DNA of 64,000 nt, from contig NZ_JAGFUX010000002.1 in NCBI RefSeq assembly GCF_017601095.1, forward strand, positions 62,001-126,000. The letters run 5' to 3'. The notes below the pieces were generated by a model. That model worked only from the letters and a program-made list of their open reading frames with translations. It made no database searches and was not told the origin of the DNA. This document shows, one piece after another, positions 1-9,044 of this stretch (within the stretch, counting starts at the first letter, position 1; each line of letters starts with the position of its first letter). Origin of the DNA: Streptococcus suis (GTDB lineage Bacteria > Bacillota > Bacilli > Lactobacillales > Streptococcaceae). The position numbers and the translations under genes were made by a program.

Positions 1-175
1 CTTTTTTCTCATCGATTTCATCGACAATACCAAATAAACCACCAATTGTGACGATTTCATCACCTTTTTTGATTTGGTTGAGCGCATCTTGGCGTTGTTT
101 TTGTTGCTTGCGCTGGCTGTACATCATAAAGACCAACATAGCAACCATAGCTAGTGGTAAAATTAATCCTTCCAT
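1..175 (-). CDS. yajC: Preprotein translocase subunit YajC (partial)
   Basis: YajC is a small single-pass membrane protein of the SecDF-YajC accessory complex that works with SecYEG. Only the first 58 codons are in the window; the 3' end runs past position 1. The visible protein starts MEGLILPLAMVAMLV, a hydrophobic anchor of about 20 residues, followed by a Lys/Gln-rich stretch and then the conserved KKGDEIVTIGGLFGIV segment. The ATG at 175 is preceded by a GAGGTG Shine-Dalgarno. The gene lies downstream of purA on the same strand, with the purA terminator and a new promoter in between. Confidence 0.9.
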   Translation of the reverse strand, partial: MEGLILPLAMVAMLVFMMYSQRKQQKQRQDALNQIKKGDEIVTIGGLFGIVDEIDEKK

Positions 176-211
176 TGGGACACCTCGTTCATTTTTTTGC
201 TTTTGCTGACT

Positions 212-217
212 ATTATA
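212..217 (-). promoter_or_regulatory. yajC promoter, extended -10
   Basis: On the minus strand a perfect TATAAT is preceded by TGT (extended -10), 37 bp upstream of the yajC ATG and just downstream of the purA terminator. No good -35 is seen. Confidence 0.55.
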
Positions 218-226
218 ACAAATCTG

Positions 227-255
227 AAAAAAAGAACAAGCAGAAAACTGCTTGT
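227..255 (-). terminator. purA rho-independent terminator
   Basis: Stem ACAAGCAG / CTGCTTGT with a four-base loop, followed on the minus strand by TCTTTTTTT. It lies just after the purA stop codon. Confidence 0.85.
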
Positions 256-265
256 CTTTTCTGTT

Positions 266-1585
<1,320 letters not shown>

Positions 1586-1647
1586 TCAGCCCAGCCTTTC
1601 TTCAACTCCTGGCAGGAATCTCACCTGCAAGTTTCGTTTTACACTCT

Positions 1648-1676
1648 ATTCTACCAAAAAACGAACATTTTTTCAA
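1648..1676 (-). promoter_or_regulatory. purA promoter with PurBox in the spacer
   Basis: Minus strand: -35 TTGAAA (1671-1676), 17-bp spacer, -10 TAGAAT (1648-1653). The spacer contains a PurBox-like AAAAACGAACATT (plus strand 1657-1669), one mismatch from the Firmicute PurBox consensus AWWWCCGAACWWT. A second CGAAC-core site lies at 1697-1709 and a weaker inverted one at about 1629-1641. The remaining leader down to the ATG at 1558 can form small hairpins but shows no recognised riboswitch. Confidence 0.7.
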
Positions 1677-1914
1677 GAATCCTCCTGTATTTCAAACGAA
1701 ACGAACATTTTTGTTTTTCAAATAGATGAATACTTCAATATCCGACCGTTCTATCGATATATCCTCATTTATAACAGGGTGGACTTGGTATTTCCGAAGA
1801 GGAGAGGCAGACGGATCTTCTTTATCAGAGGTAAAACGTAGCAGAAATTTGTATTTGTTTTACAAACTAGATAAAATTAGTGTAAGACACTATCAGAAAT
1901 TGGACGGATTGCTT

Positions 1915-4155
1915 ATGTTACAGAAATTATCCCCAAATAGCCCCATCCTCCAAGCCACCTTTGGTTTGGAACGAGAATCCTTACGAATAAATAGCGACAA
2001 CCGCGTGGCTCAGACACCACACCCTGAAACATTGGGTTCACGCAGTTTTCACCCCTATATCCAGACCGATTACAGCGAGCCACAACTAGAACTGATTACA
2101 CCCGTGGCTCATTCGACCAAGGAAGCCCGCCGCTTTCTTGGGGCTATCACAGATGTGGCGATTCGGTCTATGGACAAGAGCGAGTACCTCTGGCCCCTGT
2201 CCATGCCACCTGTCATTTCAGAAGAAGAAATCCAAATTGCTCAACTGGAAAGTGACTATGAGTATCAGTACCGTGTTGGTTTGGCAGAACGCTATGGTAA
2301 GTTGCTCCAGTCCATGTCAGGCATCCACTACAACTTTGAACTCGGAAAGGACCTGACCCAGCAACTCTTTGAAGCTAGTGGCTATCAGGACCTGCTGACC
2401 TTCAAGAATGCCCTCTATCTCAAGCTGGCCCAGAATTTCTTACGCTACCGTTGGTTCTTGACCTACCTCTACGGAGCAAGTAGTCTGGCGGAAAAAGGAT
2501 TTTTGACAGATGGAATCGGCTGCGTGCGGTCTATTCGCAATTCCAACTACGGCTATGTCAACGCCCCCGATGTCCACATCTCCTTCTCTTCTTTGGAGCA
2601 ATATGTGACCGACATCGAGAAGGCGGTTGCTAGCGGTCAGTTGTCTGCTGAAAAGGAATTTTATTCTGCTGTTCGCCTCCGCGGTGCCAAGACCAGCCGG
2701 GACTTTTTGACCAAGGGCATTACCTACTTGGAGTTCCGCAACTTCGACCTCAATCCCTTTGAGCCTCTTGCCATTAGCCAAGAAACCCTCGACACCACCC
2801 ATCTCTTTGCTCTGGCACTCCTCTGGCTTGATGACATGGAGCAGGTTGACGAGGAACTGGCAACAGCGGCAGTACTCAACAACCGTATCGCCCTCAGTCA
2901 TCCCCACACTCTCCTACCAGCAGAGGCGGATGCCAGCCCTATCCTGACCGCCATGAAGGCTATCGTTCAGCATTTCGGACTGGACGACTACTATAGCCAG
3001 CTCATCGCTCAGATTGAAGCAGCCCTTCAAGACCCTCGCCTGACCCTTTCTGGAAAAATAGCAGAGCAGGTTGAAGACGGGTCTTTGGAACGATTTGGGC
3101 AGCAGCAAGGCAAGACTTTCCATGACTACGCTTGGACAGCCCCATACGCCCTCAAGGGCTATGAAAACATGGAACTCTCCACCCAGATGATTCTCTTTGA
3201 CGCCATTCAAATGGGACTACATGTCGAGATTTTGGATGAAGAAGACCAGTTTCTCAAGCTCTGGCATGGTGACCATGTAGAGTACATCAAAAATGGCAAC
3301 ATGACCTCCAAGGACAACTACGTCATTCCTCTGGCCATGGCCAACAAGGTCGTAACCAAGAAGATACTGGACCAGGCTGGTTTTCCAGTGCCTGCGGGAG
3401 CTGAATTTTCTAACAAGGAAGATGCCCTGAGTTACTACGGACAGACAGCCAGCTCTGCTATTGTTGTCAAACCAAAATCCACCAATTTCGGCCTGGGCAT
3501 CTCTATCTTTCAGGAGCCAGCCAGCCTTGCGGACTATGAAAAAGCCCTTGACATCGCCTTTTCGGAAGACAGCCATGTGCTCGTGGAGGAATTCGTGGCG
3601 GGGACCGAGTACCGTTTCTTTATCCTTGACGGCAAGTGCGAGGCTGTCCTGCTCCGCGTCGCAGCCAATGTCGTAGGGGACGGACAATCAACGATCCGTG
3701 AATTAGTGGACCAAAAAAACCAAGATCCCCTGCGTGGCCGTGACCACCGTTCCCCCCTTGAAATCATCAATCTAGGTGACATCGAACTGCTCATGTTGGA
3801 GCAACAGGGCTACACGCCTGATACAGTTTTGCCAGAGGGCGTCCAAGCCTTTCTACGTGGCAATTCCAATATCTCAACCGGTGGCGATTCCATTGACATG
3901 ACCGAGCAGATGGATGAGTCCTACAAGCAACTGGCCGCTGATATGGCGACTGCTATGGGAGCTTGGGCTTGCGGTGTGGACTTGATTATCCCTGACCGCA
4001 CCAAGCCAGCCAGCAAGGACAAGCCTAACTGCACCTGTATCGAGCTCAACTTCAACCCTGCCATGTACCTGCACACCTACACCTACGCAGGACCTGGACA
4101 GAGCATTACGCCGAAGATATTACGGAAGTTGTTTCCTGAACTGAAAACTGGCTAG
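1915..4155 (+). CDS. gshAB: Bifunctional glutathione synthetase GshAB (gamma-glutamate-cysteine ligase / glutathione synthetase)
   Basis: Makes glutathione in two ATP-dependent steps: Glu + Cys to gamma-Glu-Cys, then addition of Gly. The N-terminal half is a GshA-type ligase (FGLERESLRI near residue 14, QTDYSEPQLELITP near 45). The C-terminal third is an ATP-grasp domain (VVKPKSTNFGLGISIF, NSNISTGGDSIDMT, CIELNFNPAMYLHTY). I chose the ATG at 1915 (746 residues), with a GGACGGA ribosome-binding site 7 bp upstream. The same frame stays open to an ATG at 1726, but the extra 63 residues do not resemble the family. A TTG at 1900 would give an N-terminus closer to that of homologues as I remember them. 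A terminator overlaps the stop codon. Confidence 0.93.
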   Translation: MLQKLSPNSPILQATFGLERESLRINSDNRVAQTPHPETLGSRSFHPYIQTDYSEPQLELITPVAHSTKEARRFLGAITDVAIRSMDKSEYLWPLSMPPVISEEEIQIAQLESDYEYQYRVGLAERYGKLLQSMSGIHYNFELGKDLTQQLFEASGYQDLLTFKNALYLKLAQNFLRYRWFLTYLYGASSLAEKGFLTDGIGCVRSIRNSNYGYVNAPDVHISFSSLEQYVTDIEKAVASGQLSAEKEFYSAVRLRGAKTSRDFLTKGITYLEFRNFDLNPFEPLAISQETLDTTHLFALALLWLDDMEQVDEELATAAVLNNRIALSHPHTLLPAEADASPILTAMKAIVQHFGLDDYYSQLIAQIEAALQDPRLTLSGKIAEQVEDGSLERFGQQQGKTFHDYAWTAPYALKGYENMELSTQMILFDAIQMGLHVEILDEEDQFLKLWHGDHVEYIKNGNMTSKDNYVIPLAMANKVVTKKILDQAGFPVPAGAEFSNKEDALSYYGQTASSAIVVKPKSTNFGLGISIFQEPASLADYEKALDIAFSEDSHVLVEEFVAGTEYRFFILDGKCEAVLLRVAANVVGDGQSTIRELVDQKNQDPLRGRDHRSPLEIINLGDIELLMLEQQGYTPDTVLPEGVQAFLRGNSNISTGGDSIDMTEQMDESYKQLAADMATAMGAWACGVDLIIPDRTKPASKDKPNCTCIELNFNPAMYLHTYTYAGPGQSITPKILRKLFPELKTG

Positions 4156-4171
4156 TCATAGTCAGTTTTTT
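4144..4171 (+). terminator. gshAB terminator
   Basis: Interrupted stem AAAACTG-CTA / TAG-CAGTTTT ending in six T. The gshAB stop codon lies inside the hairpin. Confidence 0.7.
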
Positions 4172-4211
4172 ACTTTCGGTCACTCCCTTTCCCCATTTTC
4201 CCCACTTGTGC

Positions 4212-4217
4212 TATAAT
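4212..4217 (+). promoter_or_regulatory. hslO extended -10, predicted leaderless start
   Basis: TGCTATAAT (extended -10) ends 7 bp before the hslO ATG at 4225, so transcription should begin at or next to the start codon. No Shine-Dalgarno is present between them. Confidence 0.6.
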
Positions 4218-4224
4218 AATCCTT

Positions 4225-5091
4225 ATGGATAAAATTATTAAAACACTATCAAAAAGCGGGCATTTCCGTGCCTTTGTGCTAGATAGCACAGAAACCGTGA
4301 AAACAGCCCAAGAAAAACACGATACTATGGCGTCGTCCACCGTTGCTCTGGGCCGCACCCTCATTGCCAATCAGATTTTGGCTGCCAATGAAAAAGGCGA
4401 TACCAAAATCACCCTGAAAATCTTGGCCAGCGGTGCTGTTGGGGCTATCATCTCTGTTGCCAATACCAAAGGGCAGGTCAAGGGCTACATTCAAAATCCA
4501 GACTTGGACTACAAACGGACAGCGACTGGCGAAGTCATCGTTGGACCTCTTGTGGGAAACGGGCAATTCCTGGTTATCACAGACTACGGAACAGGTCATC
4601 CTTACAACTCCATGACGCCATTGATTTCTGGCGAAATCGGTGAAGACTTTGCCTACTTCCTGACAGACAGCCAGCAGACACCATCTGCAGTAGGACTTAA
4701 TGTCTTGTTGGACGAAGAAGACAAGGTCAAGGTAGCTGGCGGCTTCTTGCTCCAAGTTCTGCCAGGTGCGACTGAGGCTGAAATTGCTCGTTTCGAGAAA
4801 CGCATCCAGGAAATGCCTGCCATTTCGAGCTTGCTGGCTTCTGAAAACCACATAGAAGCTCTGCTATCCGCCATTTATGGCGATGATGACTTCAAACGCC
4901 TGTCAGAAGAGGAAATCGGCTTTGTCTGCGACTGCTCTAAGGACCGCTTCCTCGATGCTCTAGCCAGCTTGCCAAAAACAGACCTGCAAGAGATGAAAGA
5001 CGAGGACAAGGGCGTGGACATCACCTGTCAATTCTGCCAGACCCATTACCACTTTGACGAAAACGATTTGGAGGAACTCATCAATGGCTAA
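4225..5091 (+). CDS. hslO: Redox-regulated chaperone Hsp33
   Basis: Cytosolic holdase chaperone activated by disulfide formation. The 288-residue protein has the C-terminal zinc/redox centre CDC (about residues 235-237) and CQFC (about 268-271). The start [12 protein letters not shown] matches the family N-terminus and no upstream in-frame start is available. The 3' end overlaps the dusB start by 8 bp, so the two are probably translationally coupled. Placement after gshAB is consistent with a redox-stress neighbourhood. The promoter sits so close to the ATG that the mRNA is probably leaderless. Confidence 0.96.
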   Translation: MDKIIKTLSKSGHFRAFVLDSTETVKTAQEKHDTMASSTVALGRTLIANQILAANEKGDTKITLKILASGAVGAIISVANTKGQVKGYIQNPDLDYKRTATGEVIVGPLVGNGQFLVITDYGTGHPYNSMTPLISGEIGEDFAYFLTDSQQTPSAVGLNVLLDEEDKVKVAGGFLLQVLPGATEAEIARFEKRIQEMPAISSLLASENHIEALLSAIYGDDDFKRLSEEEIGFVCDCSKDRFLDALASLPKTDLQEMKDEDKGVDITCQFCQTHYHFDENDLEELING

Positions 5092-6088
5092 TCTCAACAC
5101 CCCTTTCATGATTGGTGATGTGGAAATCCCCAATCGCTGCGTGCTGGCCCCAATGGCTGGCGTGACCAACTCGGCCTTCCGTACCATTGCCAAGGAAATG
5201 GGCGCAGGTCTGGTCGTTATGGAAATGATTTCTGAAAAAGGCCTTCTCTACAACAACGAGAAGACCCTCCACATGCTCCATATCGACGACAACGAATACC
5301 CCATGTCCATCCAGCTTTTTGGTGGCGATGCCGAAGGACTGAAACGGGCTGCCGACTTCATCCAGAAGAACACCAAGGCTAACATCGTGGACATCAATAT
5401 GGGCTGCCCCGTCAACAAGGTCATCAAGAACGAGGCAGGTGCCAAGTGGCTCAAGGACCCCGACAAGATCTACCACATCATCAAGGAAGTGACCTCTGTC
5501 CTTGACATTCCTTTAACCGTTAAGATGCGGACCGGTTGGAACAATACCGACCTGGCGGTCGAAAATGCCCTGGCCGCAGAAAGTGGTGGTGTGGCTGCCC
5601 TGGCCATGCACGGACGGACCCGCGAGCAGATGTACACAGGAACCGTTGACCTAGAGACCTTGACCAAGGTAGCTGGCAGCCTGACCAAGATTCCCTTCAT
5701 CGCAAACGGCGACATCCGCAATGTAGAAGATGCCCGCCAGCGAATCGAGGAAGTCGGTGCTGATGCTGTCATGGTCGGACGAACTGCTATGGGAAATCCT
5801 TACATCTTCAACCAAATCAACCACTATCTCGAAACAGGAGAAGTCCTGCCCGACCTCTCCTTTGACGACAAACTCAATGTCGCCTTCGACCACCTGACCC
5901 GATTGACCAATCTCAAGGGCGAGTCAGTTGCCGTCCGCGAATTCCGTGGTCTTGCTCCCCACTATCTCCGTGGCTCAGCAGGTGCAGCCAAAATCCGTGG
6001 AGCCGTTGCCAAGGCAGAAACCATCGAACAAGTCCAAGAACTCTTTGACCAAGCCAGAGAAGCCTATCAGGAACGGATTACGAAATAA
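5084..6088 (+). CDS. dusB: tRNA-dihydrouridine synthase
   Basis: FMN enzyme that reduces uridine to dihydrouridine in the tRNA D-loop. Motifs in the 334-residue protein: [12 protein letters not shown] near the N-terminus, NMGCPVNKV with the catalytic Cys near residue 105, [17 protein letters not shown], and [12 protein letters not shown] chose the ATG at 5084, preceded by GAGGAA, rather than the in-frame ATG at 5054, because [18 protein letters not shown] matches the family N-terminus. It overlaps hslO. Confidence 0.95.
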   Translation: MANLNTPFMIGDVEIPNRCVLAPMAGVTNSAFRTIAKEMGAGLVVMEMISEKGLLYNNEKTLHMLHIDDNEYPMSIQLFGGDAEGLKRAADFIQKNTKANIVDINMGCPVNKVIKNEAGAKWLKDPDKIYHIIKEVTSVLDIPLTVKMRTGWNNTDLAVENALAAESGGVAALAMHGRTREQMYTGTVDLETLTKVAGSLTKIPFIANGDIRNVEDARQRIEEVGADAVMVGRTAMGNPYIFNQINHYLETGEVLPDLSFDDKLNVAFDHLTRLTNLKGESVAVREFRGLAPHYLRGSAGAAKIRGAVAKAETIEQVQELFDQAREAYQERITK

Positions 6089-6092
6089 TATC

Positions 6093-6274
6093 AAAGAGGC
6101 TGGGACAAAAGTCCTGGCCTCCTTAGTTTTTTTCAATAGTTAAACTTGACGCAGTGGTTGAGTGGGCTCTAATTAGCTGATTTTATCACCTTTTACAGCC
6201 CTACTCAACTGTGCAAGGGTGGGCTAACGACCCATCGAACCCTGCGGGTTACCGATTTTTGTCCCACTCCCTTC
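6093..6274. repeat. Intergenic repeat with GTGGGACAAAA-type inverted ends
   Basis: About 180 bp of non-coding DNA between convergent dusB and nrtR, bounded by the inverted ends GAGGCTGGGACAAAA (6096-6110) and TTTTTGTCCCACTCCC (6256-6271). The interior has internal CCCACTCAAC-like pairs and a short GC-rich hairpin. Ends of this type are common in streptococcal intergenic repeats. No second copy was seen in this window. It may also serve as the terminator of both flanking genes. Confidence 0.6.
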
Positions 6275-6283
6275 TTTATCTTT

Positions 6284-7057
6284 TTATGAACCTTCTTTCA
6301 AGCGGTAGGTCTTTCTCGGTTTGCGTTTGGGCAGGCGCTCTTCTCCCACTTCTTCCACAAATTCCCCATACTTGGCCAGGAAATTGTTGTGGAGGATTTT
6401 TTTGTCAGGAGAAATCAGATTGACCAAGTCCGTCGCAGCATAGATGTTAAAGGGCTGCTGCAGGAGATTGAGAAAGGTTGGATTCCACTTCATCCGTCCC
6501 TGAATCCGCTGGATAGAAGTCATGACAATCTCATAATGGTCAAAGGCAAAATCCTCTGCCCTCAAGACCTTACCCTCATAAGAACACTGCGAAGTCTTAA
6601 AATCCACGTCAATCACAATCGGCTCCCGTCCATCTGGACCTGGCTTGACCAAGTCCAAGGCCTGACTAGGCAGGTAAACCAAGTGTGCAATGGTCATCAT
6701 CCAGCCCCGCGGATCCCGCTCTGGATTGGAAACTGTCAAGAGCTGCTCGATATGATTCCGCGGCAAGTCAAGTCCTGCTTCTTTTTTTATCTCACGCTGG
6801 CAGGTCTGGTAGGCATCCTCGCCTCTGGCAATAAAACCGCCGACCAAGGAGAGTTTGTGTTGACAAGGATGAGCTGCACGGCGAATCAAGAGGAGCTTGA
6901 TTTTCCCTTCGACAAAACTATAGACCACCATATCAGCTGTCACGCTTGGTTTTTCAAAACGAGGCAAATCTTGTTGCTTATACCAGATTAAGAACTCTTC
7001 TTCCGTCACATATTTTTCATAATATTCCTTGTCTGTTAGACCAGCAGGCCTAGCCAT
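6284..7057 (-). CDS. nrtR: NUDIX-related NAD-metabolism regulator NrtR
   Basis: Predicted DNA-binding repressor of NAD salvage genes: an N-terminal NUDIX-fold effector domain (residues about 35-165) plus a C-terminal winged-helix-like region, 257 residues in all. The NUDIX box is degenerate: the G-x5-E part is present (GFIARGE), but the helix reads REIKKEAGL where the catalytic consensus has REUXEEXGU, so one metal-binding Glu is Lys. That fits a ligand-sensing rather than a hydrolytic role. It is the last gene of nadR-pnuC-nrtR and overlaps pnuC by 8 bp. A NUDIX hydrolase without regulatory function is the alternative; the context favours NrtR. Confidence 0.85.
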   Translation of the reverse strand: MARPAGLTDKEYYEKYVTEEEFLIWYKQQDLPRFEKPSVTADMVVYSFVEGKIKLLLIRRAAHPCQHKLSLVGGFIARGEDAYQTCQREIKKEAGLDLPRNHIEQLLTVSNPERDPRGWMMTIAHLVYLPSQALDLVKPGPDGREPIVIDVDFKTSQCSYEGKVLRAEDFAFDHYEIVMTSIQRIQGRMKWNPTFLNLLQQPFNIYAATDLVNLISPDKKILHNNFLAKYGEFVEEVGEERLPKRKPRKTYRLKEGS

Positions 7058-7865
7058 TTTGAGCCACCTGCCCCTCTTTTATAGACTTAGACCATTGGTA
7101 CCAACCGACCGCACTGTTCAAGGCATAAACCCAGTACATGGCTTGCATGTGAAGAGAAGTCCCCCACCAGAGATAAATAGAGAAGAGATTGGTCGCAATC
7201 CAGAAAATCCACTGTTCACGGTAAAGATAGGTCATCAAAAATTGACCCGTCCAGTTGGTCCCGTCTGTGATAGAGTCACGAAATGGACGAGCCGAACCAA
7301 CCGATTGATAAATCAATCCAAAACTTGCCCAAACCAGTAGAGTGAAGCCCAGCCATTTGATCCAGCCCTTCAAGTCCAACTTACGCGCCTCAAACTCCGT
7401 CTGCTCCTCTTCCGCCACTCCATTAACACGGGCAGTCAACCAAACATAAAGTCCAACTGGCTGCATGACAATGAAAAAGATAGCTGTCATCACTTCTCCA
7501 TAAAACATATTTTGATAGGAGAGGGCAAAGTAAATCACACTATTTAGAAAACCAAAAAAGTAGTTACTAGCACGACCTTCCGCCACCATAATCACGCAGA
7601 CAATGCCCGTCCAGGAGGTAAAAAGTCCGACCCAGTCATGATTGGCAGCACCATTGGTAAATTCTAAGACAATCGGCACACTAGACAGGGCCAGTAAGTA
7701 GCACCATTGAAAGAGCGTCCGCCCTTGAAACAGGTCCGCCAGAATTGCCTGCAAAACCCCAAGTAGGCCCAGTTTCCTTGCCCTATTTGCAATCGCAGCC
7801 ATATTTTCTGGCACCTGTGTCACAGCTGTTTTCATCCCTTCGAGTCGTTGAAGCAATTGATCCAT
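7050..7865 (-). CDS. pnuC: Nicotinamide riboside transporter PnuC
   Basis: Membrane transporter that imports nicotinamide riboside, trapped inside by phosphorylation by NadR. The 271-residue protein has an N-terminal cytosolic extension of about 50 residues, then about seven hydrophobic segments from FQWCYLLALSSVPIVL onward, including the aromatic WIFWIATNLFSIYLWW. The ATG is 9 bp downstream of the nadR stop and the stop overlaps nrtR, so the three genes form one operon. Confidence 0.93.
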   Translation of the reverse strand: MDQLLQRLEGMKTAVTQVPENMAAIANRARKLGLLGVLQAILADLFQGRTLFQWCYLLALSSVPIVLEFTNGAANHDWVGLFTSWTGIVCVIMVAEGRASNYFFGFLNSVIYFALSYQNMFYGEVMTAIFFIVMQPVGLYVWLTARVNGVAEEEQTEFEARKLDLKGWIKWLGFTLLVWASFGLIYQSVGSARPFRDSITDGTNWTGQFLMTYLYREQWIFWIATNLFSIYLWWGTSLHMQAMYWVYALNSAVGWYQWSKSIKEGQVAQNG

Positions 7866-7874
7866 ATCTTCCTC

Positions 7875-8912
7875 CTAATATTCTTGATAGATGCCATCAA
7901 TCAACTGAATGGCTTTGGCATAGTTTTCTGCATAATCCCCACCGATATAAGCCAACTGGGTTTGCGGATGGTTTTTGGCAACCAAATCCTTCAAATGCTC
8001 GGTGAAGGCATTGCGAATTTCTGCGTCAGCCATGGTCATATCCCGAAAACCATCATCCACATAAGAGCCTGTCGGTAGAACAAAGATAATCAGGTCCCAT
8101 TTTTCATTCTTAACTGTATCGGCACAGAGCGAATGGAAGGAACTAGAGGTTTCACCGATGTAGTAGTCGTAGTAGGCTTCTGTGACAGTCGCGTTGGTAT
8201 CTGCAATCACCAATCCCCTGTTGGTCTCCGAATCAATCAAATCAGAGGTTTGCCGGTATTGGCCTGTCAGGAGATAGTTGTAGTCCTTGCCTGTCAACTC
8301 ATCGTCTCGAACATTGTAGCGTTGTTGGTAGTAGCGAGCATATTCCAGCGAAACAGGACAGGAATAATAGCGGCCCAGATCTCTCACCAGCGTAGTTTTA
8401 CCGTTTGAAGCAGAGCCGACCACCAAAACATTCTTAGAAAAGTGACGTCGGAAGGGCTTGGCGATGGAATTCCAATACTTGGCAGGGTTTTCCCGTATCA
8501 AGGTCGCGGAAATCCCGAAGTTCCGCTCTGTAAAGGAAGCCAGGTAGCCCCGTGACCGCAATTCCTCTGCATACTCTTTTTCTGAAACGTAGAAGACCAA
8601 CTCCTCATCTTCCCGAGGAGAAACCAAGACTTCCAAAGCTTCTAACCAAGGGGTCCACCCTTCTGGATAAGGGGGCATACCTGTCTCATCCAACTTAAAG
8701 ACGGATACTAGAGGCTCGTCGTTGAAGGTTTCACGGATATAGCGGAAACGCTTCTGCAAACCGAGGTCAATCTGATGTCCTCGGTCCTGGTCATAACCAG
8801 AAACGATGACCACCGCACGGTCATTTTCTCGTTTGGCTCGCTGAATCAAGTCAATGTGCCCCTTGTGCATTGGCGCAAAAGTCCCAAAGATAACTGCAAC
8901 TGTTTTTTTCAT
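7875..8912 (-). CDS. nadR: NadR-type NMN adenylyltransferase / ribosylnicotinamide kinase
   Basis: Bifunctional salvage enzyme: the kinase phosphorylates nicotinamide riboside to NMN and the adenylyltransferase turns NMN into NAD. The nucleotidyltransferase domain starts at once (GTFAPMHKGHIDLI with its HxGH motif, residues about 10-23). The P-loop GSASNGKTTL near residue 168 marks the kinase domain. The N-terminal helix-turn-helix of enterobacterial NadR is absent, so regulation is presumably left to NrtR. I prefer the ATG at 8912; a GTG two codons upstream is also open. Confidence 0.92.
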   Translation of the reverse strand: MKKTVAVIFGTFAPMHKGHIDLIQRAKRENDRAVVIVSGYDQDRGHQIDLGLQKRFRYIRETFNDEPLVSVFKLDETGMPPYPEGWTPWLEALEVLVSPREDEELVFYVSEKEYAEELRSRGYLASFTERNFGISATLIRENPAKYWNSIAKPFRRHFSKNVLVVGSASNGKTTLVRDLGRYYSCPVSLEYARYYQQRYNVRDDELTGKDYNYLLTGQYRQTSDLIDSETNRGLVIADTNATVTEAYYDYYIGETSSSFHSLCADTVKNEKWDLIIFVLPTGSYVDDGFRDMTMADAEIRNAFTEHLKDLVAKNHPQTQLAYIGGDYAENYAKAIQLIDGIYQEY

Positions 8913-8993
8913 AGACACCCTTTTTATATTTTTTTATATTTTCTATCATACCCCTTTTTCCATAACCAGTCAAGACCTATTTATTGTTTTTTA

Positions 8994-9044
8994 TAAAAAG
9001 GTATAGTAAAAAGAAACAGGTTACCCGTCTCTTTACTACCTATT
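8994..9044 (-). terminator. clpC terminator
   Basis: On the minus strand, an AGGTAGTAAAGAGAC...GTTTCTTTTTACTATACCT stem followed by TTTTT, lying across the clpC stop. The AT-rich DNA at 8913-8993 should hold the nadR promoter and any NrtR site; I could not define one. Confidence 0.75.

Noticed and set aside
1726..1914. GshAB start at the ATG 1726
   Set aside because: The 63 extra residues show no family similarity and cover the purA-gshAB promoter region; length and a nearby ribosome-binding site favour 1915.
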